64,000 nucleotides of DNA, from positions 27,043,536 to 27,107,535 of the forward strand of contig NC_067198.1 in assembly GCF_000699445.3 (NCBI RefSeq), written 5' to 3'. The translations under genes and the position numbers were made by a program. The stretch comes from Schistosoma haematobium. Lineage: Eukaryota; Platyhelminthes; Trematoda; Strigeidida; Schistosomatidae. The notes below the pieces were generated by a model. That model was not told where the DNA came from, did no database searches, and worked only from the letters and a program-made list of their open reading frames with translations. Each line of letters starts with the position of its first letter. Positions within the stretch are counted from its first letter, which is position 1. Below are positions 11,904-25,400 of this stretch, piece by piece.

Positions 11904-14900
11904 ATGACATTTTTGAGTGTTCCGCTAAAATTGTCTACTGAAGTTGACGTGATAACACCACTAAAAAAGTTCATAACTGGAAAGTTTGGGGATGCTGTTG
12001 CTACGCAATGTACCGAATCCCTAAAAAAGCTCAGTGTGTTTCGCCACGATGCCTGTTTTGGACATAGTGATGATCTAGGCAGTCGAATCCAGTCACTTGC
12101 ATTGTGAGTTTTCAGTTAATTTGTTCTCGTCTTTTTTGTGTAATTTGGCTTGTATAACAGTGGTTTCTACGTTTTGATCAACATGTTTAATATGTCACTA
12201 TTGCGTACATTCCCATTCTGAACTGTAAACTCTGATGTGGTTAGAACGTTTATTGTCATATTGACATACATCTATTCGTCTTCGTTTATATTCATCATTT
12301 ATACAGATATCATAATGTATTATGGAGTTTAGAAAAACGACTTAATACGTCAGAAGATCTAGGTATCCATTGGAGCTGGAGTGATATATGGCACAAAAAT
12401 TATTCAAGTAAACTTGTCGCTCCTCTGAATTGTTGTAACATTTCTTTTAGAGCACTACTCCTTTAACTTCGAGCACGTGAATATAATCTTTTGCTATGCT
12501 GCAGCTCATTCCAATTTGGCTAAAACATACGATTTAAACTGTGAAAACTCGTTAATGAAGGCTATTTCAAGCTACAAGGTAGGTCGTTGAAATTTACTAG
12601 ATACATTTAATTAATCCTTGTTTGTTTATGTGCACATAGCTCATCCATATTTATGATTTTTACTGAGTGTCTTTTAGTGCTAATCATTGACACATGCACA
12701 AGGAAGTCGAATGAAATATGTATTAAGTTTATCAAACATTTTAAAAGAACGTCTTCCGTAAAATCACGTATATCAGGAAACACAATTCGCTCATCATATT
12801 TTGTTGTCCTTATGCATGGTGGATATTCATACAAAAATACTATAATGACTCCCATCAGTGAGAAGTGAGCAGCAAGAAGTGTTTCGTATGAGTGACTTTG
12901 TTTTATGGTTTGTGTTTAGTTTACTTTTGAAACAACTGACTACAGGTATGTGTAACCTTACAGCGCTCATTAAACTGATTTTGTGGAGATTTTGACTACT
13001 TGCTTTACCATATTATTATGTATGGGATGATATATTTTACTAAAAAGTTAGTTGCAGTATTTCATATTTTGTGTTTAGGATTTTTCACTGTAATGGAAAA
13101 CAATTGACGAGTGGCAGGATTAGATTTTCCGAAGTGGCTTACACTAAGTCACGAAACGTCAGAAAATCTAATTTTTCTACTCATTGGGATATTACAAATA
13201 TATTATTTATTTATAACAATCTACCCAATGCTCAATTTATTCGAAATTATCAGATCAAACCTTGGTAGTGATACCTACAAACTCATAAACATTATGTTTT
13301 CACTTGTCAATTAGGAGGTTAAAGGGTGATAGAGGAGGTCTAGTCCTCATGTGCTAGGAAATTTCAAGTTTTTACATTCAGTACGTAACATGTTAGAAAA
13401 GCTGTTTACAGTATCAAGCAACATAATTGAAAATTGGTATCGTTTTCCTTGTATCCGGTCTTTTTTTCCTAGCTCTTAAATTTCGATTTTTGTTTTTGTT
13501 GTTTTGTGCCAACCGGAACACTGAGCTTTTTCATCAATGAATGTGAATTAATCTAACTTCATTTTTTTCACAAGCATTTCATTCTGTCATTTCGTTTATA
13601 TTAGTACATTTAGAAAATATAAACTACATTTCTAGGTAGCAGCTGAGGCATTCGATTACCTTGCATCACATACGGAGCAATCCTCTAATGATATGACTCA
13701 AGAGGTACTGTCTGTATTCAGCGATGTTATGATTGCACAAGCGAATGAATGCAACTTTCTTCGACTTCGAAACGGTAATCAGTTTGCTCATGTTTCTCTT
13801 TGCAAAAAAATTTAAAAATTTCCTGAGAACTTTTGTAGGAAAATCTTGCAATCGAATAGTATGTCTGAAATCAGTATGATAAACAAAATGTATCTTGTTT
13901 TTTTCCGTCTTGTAATAATATGACTACAATATTTTCAGGTGGTGTCTTAATTTTAACGGCGCTCATTTTGTCCTACGTTCCTAAATTTAACACAGTTTCT
14001 ATAGATAAGTCGTATGAAAATGTCACCGCAAACCCGACAAATAAACTTAGTAGTGTAGAATTTCCGACCTAATCACGCTACAAAAACATTCATTCGACAA
14101 AGAGTAGCTAACCTCGTAGATTATCTGTTTGCTTACCTTGTGTAGTCATTCAGTCGTTCATACTTCGTCACTTAACGTCGAATTTTCTATTAGAACTATT
14201 GTGAGTAAATAGTGATCACAGTTTCAACTTAGCAATCACTTCTAGGTTGAATCACTAATTATTTTCAATCAGTGACACATTATTTTTTGTACGTCAGAGC
14301 CTGACCGTCAATGATTTCGGAATACATAGGTTTTTATTCACATATCTAGTTTAAATCCATCGCAAATTTCACATCGCTGCTAACAAATTTTGAAAGCAGT
14401 TGGCTAGTAGTGGTTTGCATAATATAACTTAACAATTTTGCATATCTTAGGGGAACTGTTCGTAATACCGAATAAATCGTGAGTTAAAATATCATTCCAT
14501 TTACGTTTGTAACAAAATGAACATGCTTTGTCCCATTATTCTGATGTGTGATATTTCAGTGGTTAAATGATTTAAAGTTCAACCATTACTTCCCAGGCTC
14601 AAATCCGTCCTACGTCATGACTCGGGTAACTGGTTGTTATCACTAGCCGTTACACAGTATGTAGCTCGAAGCCGAGTAAATAATTGTGCACTCGACAAAT
14701 GATTTGTACTATTTATTCCTGTAGTTTTCAAAAGTATTAAAGGAACTCTTGACAGTTTCTGCCACACTAACGTGGTGGTCGGGCTTGCCTATTCTGGTGA
14801 ACCAATCGGGCTATGCTGGCTGGAACAATCGTTGCTCAAGGTACTACCATGCCAGACAGATCGGTTGAAGAACGTTGAAACTAAAAATGGAGAACCCAAG

Positions 14901-16466
14901 ATCAGAGGGCGAAGCCGTATTGCTGACTGTACAGAAGTGTAACGGCAGTAAAGTATTTCCTTCAGACAACCAGCATAAAGACGATACTGTCTCCCCACAA
15001 GGAAGGGTGAGGTTATGAAAGGTCGACTCTAAAATTGCACACCTCGCCTTATCCCACGGATATCCATCTTCGGCGGTAAGGTCTCAACAAGTACGGAGCC
15101 AGCACGAAAATGACCCACAAAAAGGTCGTGTGTGACTGGCCTTAATGCGTTATCTGTTTGGCACTGCGTTCACACTCTCAGGTCACTGAGGCCAACTATA
15201 ACGCAATTTCATTTTCAGGTCTTTTCAGAAGAACCATTCGACGGTGTAGGCAGCTGAGAAGTGATAACTGCCCTCATACCTCTAACAACACTCAAGACCA
15301 CTGACTGATTATAGGAACTAAATATCTACGTCAAATAAAACTTCATAAATAATTATTTGTCATTTAGTACTTTTCTGTATCATCGTGCATAATAATTAAT
15401 TATCCACAAAAACATATATACGGAAAAGTTGGGTGGGAATCAACAGTTGGGATCATTCTTGATTAAAGTCGCTAATTAAAATGACGGCTCATTGTTCGAT
15501 CCAACATTATTAGGAATATTCAAGTTATGTATCCACTCTCTTAGGTCTCTTAGTCTATAATATTCATTGAGTTTCATTTTAATGTTTACTTATAACATGA
15601 TTTTCTTTGATATAGGCATCCTTAAATATTAGTCTCCTGTACACCTGCAGGAACACTAATTCTTCCTGTCTACTATCATATTCCTCGTTTTCTGAACTCT
15701 CTTAATTCATTTACTACTCTTTTCTTTCCATTTTCATGGACCTAGTGTTATAGTATTGTTATAACTGATTTCAGAAAGGGGTACACTCAATTAAAATTTC
15801 GGTCTGTAATTGTTCTAACATGATGATCCTTCTTCAGCTTAATGTAAACTAATCGAGAAGTTGGAGATTGTCTTTTCTTTAATTGTACTATGATTATAAG
15901 TGAATACATTTCTAAAGAAATGTCACTCGATTGTGTTTCGACAATATGTCCCTCTAGGGAGGATAAATGCTCCCGAACTGCATTTATGCTTTCTATAGCT
16001 TTCACATTAGACTGACGGGAGACAGTATTGAATACGACATTTAGAATAGATTAGTTCTCAATGTTTCATAGTTTTCAAGCCTATTCTTTCATCATAACTA
16101 GTATTTTTTATACAAAACGCGTCCTAATATCTGTAAAAGTAGTATATGTTTAAGAAAGCAAACTATTCACTGATCTCTTATTATTTCTCTTGAACTCCAC
16201 TTAAGATGAACCTGAATATCGACGTATTGTCAACCATATCAATAAATTATATAAGAAGTGTTTGGATTCATTTTCCATGATTTCCAGTTGTCTTCAAGAT
16301 GAAGATATCATTAAATCTGTACCAGAGGTACGTTTATTCATTTTTTACACTATTATTATTTATTTAGGACTGGTATCGTGTTATTAAAACTAAACAGAAT
16401 TATTACAGCATTTTGGCTAACACTTATTTGGGCGAAGAGAAGTTAAGGCGTAAAAAGGACACCAAG
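11904..16466 (+). CDS. BRO1 domain portion (exons 1-6)
   Basis: Exon 1 gives VPLKLSTEVDVITPLKKFI. Exon 2 gives the aromatic stretch WSWSDIW. Exon 3 gives FEHVNIIFCYAAAHSNLAK, the counterpart of the conserved helix reading YEKSCVLFNCAAL in ALIX. Exon 4 gives EAFDYLASHTEQ and VMIAQANEC, the conserved LMLAQAQE helix. Exon 5 continues directly as DEPEYRRIV. Exon 6 gives the helix with YYSILANTYLGEEKL. Joining exons 1-3 gives exactly 143 codons and exons 4-6 exactly 120, which supports the splice choices. Confidence 0.82.
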
Positions 16467-19400
16467 GTAATAATTTCGATGAATTGTGTTGTTAAAAAAT
16501 GAAGCAGCAAGTTTCTGAAGTTTTTAATATTAGTATTCTTGTTTATTTTGAAGTCATAGATAATTACAAACTTTTATTTTTTGCTGTTAGTATTGATTTT
16601 TAAAAATTTAGTATAAAATTGTTTGTTTTTAAAGTTTATAAGTAAAAATAAATTGTTATTTAAAGTTGTTTCCACTTCAAGAATGTACTACCTTAAAACA
16701 CTACTTGGGCTCTAGTGTTCAGACGAAAATTAGAGATTTTTTTCTGTTCAAAAACTTCATAGTCATCTTTCTGTTTATTTATCCCTCTAGAACGTGGTCT
16801 TCAAAGGATGGGAACATGCATAAGTTATTAGTGTTCGGTCGTTGATGCCTTGAGAGTGTTGGATTGGAGACACTGACTTAGTAGTGTTAAAGTTAGGCTT
16901 AGAGTACAAGATAAGGATGACAAATAGTTTGATGAGGCTGTGAATGTTCATTGACCGAGGTGATTAGAACATACTTTACCCATTCCTAGCCTCCCTCCAT
17001 ATAGAGACGAATTTTAACTGGAGTTTAAGTAGGTCAAAAGAAATACAGGGGCCATCAAACTAAAACAGATTATTAGTCCGTTCAGTCAGTATCCGTTGAC
17101 TTGAATCATGTCGGGAGGTGTAAACTTCTTGCTTTGGATTTGTAAAATCATCGTAATCCATGGTTAGAGACTTTGAATGAAATACTTAGAAGTAGTGCTA
17201 ATGTATTAAATCTTTATCATCCTCTAAAGTTTTAATTATAATTTGATTTCGTACATATTGTTCCTTCCCGTGGCAGTAAAGGTAGTAGTAGTATTTGGTG
17301 ATAGAAAAGATTAAGCACCCAAAATACAATTCTGGAAAAAAATATAAACTAGCGAAATAAAAAAAATTATAAGGACTTCAGAAGCTTGGAATCTGGGAGA
17401 AGATCAATAATGGATGTAACTGCATCATTGCAAACGATTTTGAGCCACGTCATTCAAAGTCTACGATAATCACGCGGATCTCAGTCTAGTAGTCTATACA
17501 TACTATAACATGGCTTAGTCCACTTGTCAATAACTCCATAGACTGGTGCCATTTTTGTTCGGATACCCCTAACTTCCTTCTGACCTACTCCCACACCATA
17601 CATCGCCAGTGGAGGCAGGCTGTGGTTGATCATATGTAACCTATATCCTAACTACCCCAGTTAGTGAAGATTTACTATCTCGCCAATCGATTTGCCTCTC
17701 GCGACTCATCCACAGTCAGTTTCTTTTTGTTATGAATTGGTTCAGATATGGTAAACGTATCGTTAAATATCAGTTTGCTGAGTACATTAAATAAGTAATT
17801 CAGTATCAAGTATCGATTATTTACCTTGAAGACTTGTTACCACCGAAGCTTTGTTCAAGTGTTGCACTGTACTTTGTCGAATACCATATCGATTTTACAC
17901 TTAGTATGGATGTCTTTATTCACTGGGCCTGCCTAGTGTATAATCTAATTTCAAAATAGCTATCGTTAAAACTTTTTAAAAATTTTACATTTACATTTAT
18001 TTCTGCTCAACAGGAATCTAGCACACTCCTAGTCTCTAAATTCACACGTAGTCTTTCATCTCGTCGTTGGTCTGAAACGTTTCAAACTGTTAACGAGAGT
18101 GAAATACTTGGTGAATCTCAACCTGCTTCTGTCTTAGCAAACTATATTATAACAAAAGAAATGTTTCAAATACCCTTACTTCCTTGTGATTCAGGCGATA
18201 TTTTTGACATGTTGGTCCCGTTTCCCGTCCTTGAAGCTCTTATTATAGCAAATGATACTCGGACTGCAATAATCAATTCAGAATTTGCTAAATTGAAAAA
18301 TGCTGATACGGTTCTTGAAAGGTAGACAATTATTCTAATTTACCACTTTTCGAGTAATCAGTATGTTTATATTGACAGTGGTCTTATTATTTTATGTATG
18401 ATAAGATGTGTTGAACCTAGTGGTATAATAAATCCTTTTAGTAAAGTAGACCAGTGTTATCGTTAACAGTCATGTTAAACACGGAGTCCGCTTCAGATTG
18501 ATGATTATCCTGAGAAAAAATTGATAACAACTTCCCATGTATATTCTATGTTCTACTAATGATTTCTTTGCAAATATCTAACTAATGAAGTACGAAATAT
18601 ACAATTGCCACTACATTTTGTTGTCAATTTACCATCATGGTCGCACCTGATTATGCTCCTTTGAATCTTTGCATTTCTAAAACAAATGCTGGTACAAGGC
18701 TTAATGAACAGGATACATGGTTGAATAAGAAACTCGGGTATTTCAAGGAACCTCAATTCGATTTCGAATCGATAGACGAATTTATTCTTCCAGCTCTTCT
18801 TCCGTAACAGGAAGTCACTTACCGTGAAAAAATACCCCATACTAATTTCTTGTATGTTGTACCGTTAGATGGTTTCTCAAAATTTTGCATTTATTCTTTA
18901 ACACTAACACAGTCATTCTCTTCGTTTCAAATACCAATAAACACATGAAAGTTTAAGCAAACCACTTTTCCAGTTGCCTTAAAACTGTTACGCTGCAAGA
19001 GTAGGAAGCTATATGCATTTTGAGATTTTCTAAATATGTTGGTGACTATGACACATATCTCAATCCATTGGTCCCAGGTTCGAGGCAGCTTCAGTTGCTT
19101 CTCATGGAATGTCGGTTAGTATCGTCAGCCCTCACAAAAACTGTGACTTGAAGACAAGAAAATAAATATTTACTTGGTAAATGACGAACAATATTTTCAC
19201 CTACTTAGGCGGTATAACTATTTTGTTTATTACAAACATCATCCTGACATTCACTCTCTGTAACTTCATTAGATAGATTTTTGAAGCCATATGCAACGAG
19301 TAAAATGTAGTGTTGTTCTCGTCATATCTCAACAGAATCATACAGTTTAACCTAATTATCATCGGTTGTAAACAGTAAAGACAAAATGAATAATGTATAG

Positions 19401-22400
19401 TACGGTACCAAACTCTGTTTTACGGTTACCTGTCAAGCGTTACTCTGAGTTAACTATGTTGTCTGCTACATGGCTGTTACTTATTGATTTATCTTTTTAT
19501 AACGCTGATATATCAAGCCTCCAATACTAAAATTACTGAACCATACAATCTACTTTTTGTTCTTTTCATTGTGAGCCATTTGACAAAAATAAATGTTTGT
19601 TTTACTAAGTAACTTTCTATAAATAACAAGTGAATAAGTAGCACTGGAAATTTAAAATTATGCCAAATCAATATTTGTTGTTTTAATTTTTATCCTCTTA
19701 TCCTCGAACCAACAGTCAGCCTAGGTTTGATAATAGCTTTTATGAAAAACAGTTTTCTTGTTTGTTTTTTCTAATTGACCCTCAAAAAATATTTTGTTTT
19801 GTAACATTTTTATGAGATTAATATTTATCAATTTTTGCTTTGAGCAATCTTTTCCACATTGTATTCATGTATTTTAATGCATTTATTCAGTAGTATTGTG
19901 CAACCATGTCAAACTATCGATTTATTAAGCTTAATTAGCTTCACTTTATTCATCAATTTGATGTAACTTCAATTTAAGAAGAAAAATTCAAGCACATTTT
20001 TCTTTGTTATTATTATTGTTTTTGATTTCTTCAGTGAAATGAATCAACACAATTTTCCACGTTCATTGGAACTCAGTGTATTTCAACTGATTTGTGAAAC
20101 ATTATTAAAAGAATCTGTCAAGGTTCATCAATCTGGTGGAGTAGATAGTTTGAGACGTAAAGTTCATTCACTGAAGCCATTAGCTGGAGAACGATTCAAA
20201 ACTCTTGGAGAGGTATTGATTTTATCCATTTTAAAAATAAAAAAACTTTATTGTAATAGTTTTTGTTTGTGGAATTGATGTTGTTGAGTATCAACACTTT
20301 CTGTTCTTGTTAATTGCATTCAAACATCGAATATCGCTTTTTTCGATGTTGAGTCTGTTGTTTTAGGGTAAATGTGATGTTACTTCATCGGAAAACTTCA
20401 CTTAGGTGCTATAAATGTCTTTATTACAGTTCGAAAAATTTCATGTAAAATTTTATTGCGAGTAATGGAACTGTGATCATAATGCGCATGTAATCAATAA
20501 GTGGATCGATATGATGTCGCGGCCTGCTTGAACATCTGGGCTACCTGTCCCAGCCATCTAGATATTTCAACAAGTTATCTAATTTTGTTTGTTTTAATAC
20601 ATCATTATGGCTATTAATCACATAACCTATCCAGATGTGTTTCTGAAAAGTGTACAACCTTTCGTTGTACAAGTTACAAAAGGCCAATTAGCGATATCGT
20701 GGTTTCTGGCAATGTGCAGCGAAAAGAATTTTCATTATTTAGATGTCTATTGACTGGACTGCTAACTTTTAACTAACGATCACTCTATATTTATCGTCAG
20801 GATCGACTAAGAAGTAAGAAACGGAAACTTGTTGAAATACTTTGTGCTCAGAGTTCTGTATTGTACTAAAAATCTAATATTGAATAAAGCTAATAATAAT
20901 AAGTAATAATAACTGATCCAAATTAAATATTTGATTTTCTTTTAGCGAGATGAACTATAAAGTTATTTACATCAATAGATACAACTACAAATTTTAAAGT
21001 TCTCAATATGATTGCACATATAAGTGATAATTTTATATGTTAATCAGGTTGACTCACTATTGATATCCACATGAAGTATGATAAATGGGATGTTTGTTCT
21101 TTTGTGGTCTCATTGTACTTAAAAAGTCGTTTATTGAATAGATAAGATTGAGTCATTCTACTGTTATATTTTAGCTTAGTACGCTGTAGTGAAGATCTAA
21201 AAATGCAGATTTATAGCTAGGAATGTACTACGATGTGATATTTGCTCATCATCCAACTCCGTCACACATTTTTCTAAGAGGGTTAGACTAAATTACGACT
21301 GTCATAAAATTCTTCTGCAACTATTGTCTTAAAGAATTCTCCTACTGTTGAATGAACTACCAGAAAACCAGTTGTATGGAAGTAACCATATTTCATTGGT
21401 TTTATGCAGCACTATTATTGTATTTCATGTAGGTATTAAAATAACGAAATAATCCCGTCGAAATGATTAATCACTTGCGTGCTTGTATGTCTTAGCGAGG
21501 TGAGGCACTCAACAACCCTATTTAATACCAAATACCAAGGTGTTTTGCAGCTAAAAATGTAGGATCTAGAATCATGAATATGTAAAGAATCAGTTTAGTC
21601 ATTGTGATTCACAGCTCGAGTGTCGGGGAGCGTGATGATGTGCTTAAACCAGTCTCTATTGTCGTCTGTATTACTAATGAACAACAGGGTAAATAAGTAT
21701 ATCTGTCTCTTCACCTTTATAAGATGTAGCATGAATCTTGTTAGTACATTTGTGGACAAAATATCAGCTTGAATACCGAATGTATTCATAGTACTCACCA
21801 GTTCGCATAGCATTGTTTAACTGAGCAAAATTTATAAACGTTCATTCAGAACGGGGCGTACTGTGCAATAGTTTTATTACCCTTTTGCTTTACGGTCATA
21901 AAGCTTGGTTGTTAAAAGTATAAGACATAGGAAGATCACAGATAACTTCATCACTTATGTCACAAAAATCTTAAATTTCTCACAAAGAATACTAGATCGC
22001 TTCTAGTAGACAGCGGATGTCAGTGAACCGTGCATAATATTTCTTTGAGTGTCTATGTGAGGTTCATGTTTATGAGTCTCTGGATTTCGAGTGAAAATGA
22101 GTTTATTCATTTACTATTTAGTCCATTATTTATAGAAATACATCCAGCAGGTATTATTAATCATTAAAGAATAATTTGTGTTGTATAATTATGATGTAAG
22201 AAAAATGTCGTTAGCAAGTAAACTTATTTATGGTATTTAAATGTGATATGACTGAGTTTATCGACATGATAAGAAAAGCAGATTTGTATGAATTGTGAAC
22301 TAGTCCTAAGCAAGTATTATTGATCCCCATAATGTATCACTGAAAATTAGGAAAATCAGCAGGCAACTATCCTCTGACTGCTGCCAAATGTTATTCAGTA

Positions 22401-25400
22401 TAAATACAACTCTTCATATATACGTTTGTAGCCGACTCGAAAAATTTTTGACGACTTATACAGATCGGTATGACTCCTGAATAAATTCACGAATAAGATT
22501 ATACATACTGTGTAGCAGCATGCATCAAAATCTGGAATGGGAAAATTTCAGTTTCACTTATAAATAGACTAAAATGTTATCTTATATTTTAACCACCTCC
22601 TATCACTATGATGTTTATCAGACTCGTTATAATTATATATTTTACCAATAGTAGTATTTTTGTTTTCCTCGTTCGTACTGTATTGATATATTTTTTTACA
22701 TATTTGTTATCTTCTTTGGACTCCTGGGCTTCATTTACACTTATTTTGAAATCTTTTCTTTACATCAGATAGAAGAAATGCTACGTAAGGAGGAAAGCAA
22801 TGATATTGCTTTCAGAACTGGTTATACCAATATTTTGTCTCGTGAACCGTCAGAGAAACTGAATTCATGTTTTCGTGAAAAAGTCGACAAAATACGCTTG
22901 TCTGTTCAACTGGTACGTCATATACATATATATTCTTATCTATAATATGTTTGTTAATTGTCTTTTTTCGCCTAACAAAACAATAATATGCTTAAAACGT
23001 TTTCTTCTGTACAATTGGAAAGAAATTCTGAAAATCAGTTTTAGTAAATTTATAATTACAGGGTAACTAGAATGAAAACATGCCTATCATTCTCTTGTTG
23101 AATAATATCTACCATTGTTTAACTGATAAATACAACATAATCTAATAGAATGATTTTTCTAATTCATATTTTATTTTGATTCTTATCTATTTGTATTTCA
23201 CAAAAACATAGTTGATTGAATTGTTTTTGTCTGAATAAATAAATTCGTTTTGTTTATAGAATTTTCAAGTTTATAAAAACATCTATGGTTAATTCCTAGT
23301 GTTTTCTATTTCATTCTTTAGATAAATTATTTATATGTTTCATTCAATTGTATGATAACTCTTTATATCATATTTCTATTGTACGTTATTTCTCATTACT
23401 GTTTATTATTCTTAGATTTTCTTTGTTTATAGGTTTCTGAAAAAGATTACGATGTGATAGCATTATTTAAACAACATGAAATGAATTTTCAAACGTTGGA
23501 CATGTCTAACAATGAACTTTTAGTATATATTCAATCAAATTTTGAACCTAAAGAAATTGAAGTAATAGAAGAAATTGAAAATTTACGCAAAGATTTAATT
23601 CGTATATGGGATGAACTTATTGTGAATAAACATCAACGTGATGATGTAATAAAAATGTGGGATTTAGTTTGTTTACCGCCAAATTTTGGTAAATTATCAA
23701 TTGTTTTATGTTGATTTTATGATTTTTAATTATCGTAAATGTTTACATTTATTTAATTCACAATAAAATAGAAAGAACTGCATATTTACTTAACGTGTAA
23801 ACGATTTAGTGATGATGTCCAAATCGACAGTCGTTTATTTACTTGAAATGGTGCATTTTCAGTGAATTTTAGCAACTTCTTAAACTAAAGATTCAACTCA
23901 ATCTAGAATAAATCTTGTCATAAGTTTTGTAAGTAATTGTTGGAAAGCTGTTAAAAATGAAATCTCATGGTTAAATTAGAGTTCAATATGAGGTATTTCC
24001 AATCGTTTACAAAAGCAATAACCCTTCACCATTAATTAACTAATTCAGCATTTTATACATGGTGTTAGAATGAATTTCAATATGAAAACCTTTAATTTAC
24101 AGTTAGTAAACTTTCATTGTGTATAAAGATTTTCTGCATGCTATTGAAGAACAACAATTATTTTTGTAATATTTTACACCATAGCTTGTATTTAATTGGA
24201 CTATGTTTAGAAAGTGTCTCGTTTGAAGATCTTCTTCACAAGAGGTTGATACTAGCTATTCTTTGTAACTGATCCCAGTGAACAGATAAAATTAATTAGT
24301 GCCTATCAATCATAACTGGGTGGTAAAGAGTATACGGAGGGTAAGGAGCTCCAAACTTAGTCAGTGATAGAGATGTGACTGATGTGTACTAGATATTTAA
24401 AGTTCGTGTCTCACACCAATTTCAGTCAGTCAGTCAGCTACAACGTAGGACCAGGCACATATATGCATCGGTTCAAGTTGCCATACCGCATTATCACAGC
24501 AAGATGAACACCGGATTCATAGAAGTAGTTAAGTCAATGGTGGTGATATATAAAAGAAAGATTGTGTATAAGGATATGGTACAGGAAGAAAGAATTAGTT
24601 CGTAGAAAAAAAGATATGAAGCGATTTTAACCTCTTAGTTTAAGAGAAGACAGAGAGTGTATACACCTACGCCATTGTGATCGATTCTGAGCCATGTCAC
24701 CAAGAGTCTCCAACCATTGGTTACGATAGTCACGCGTACCCCAACCAAGTAGTCTGCATCTACCAACATGGCTCAGACTAGAAGTTAGTGACTTCAAGCA
24801 CTGATTTACTGCTCACTTTCGGTCAAATAAATTCCTCCCTTAGTTTCAGCGTATGGAATATCTTCAGTCATATTTGAAGGAAAACTGAAAACTGTTAATA
24901 AAAACGTTACATTATTATCCTTTACGAGTGAAGTTATCATTTTAAGTGAATGTTCGACAGAAAATGTTTTGAAGAAACAAATTTTCGAATTTCCAGACAT
25001 TATGAAAAAAATTTAGTCGTTTTAACTGGTTCTCATACCCACCATTAACTATTCGATAGATCTATGTATTTTCCACCATATAATCATTTATATCAATAGC
25101 AAAGAGGTATTTCAATGTTGATTTGTCTTCTCATCTATTCACGACTGGAGATATAAGATAGTTTGGGGCACCAGAGGTCTGGACGTTTGTCGTTGTTTAG
25201 TCATTCAGTCAAATAACTTCTTATTTATCTCAATAAAATTTGAAATTATTCTTTTTCACAATATTCCTTATTAGTTCATACTCTAACAAAATGGTATCGT
25301 ACTCAAGGTGAAATAAATCATAACGAAGTGACATCTAAGACATTTCGTGATAAAGTTGATGCTGCACGAATATGTGTCAATCAAAATTTGGATGAACAAC

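Noticed and set aside
18556..18840. Open frames on both strands in intron 7 of the BRO1-domain gene
   Set aside because: Plus-strand reading gives a 57-residue frame and minus-strand a 94-residue frame, but neither has motifs or fitting splice phases.
24423..24436. CAGT repeats as a CRISPR-like or regulatory array
   Set aside because: They are the tandem tail of the RTE-type insertion; the same tail occurs at 36983-36999 and about 44910-44922.
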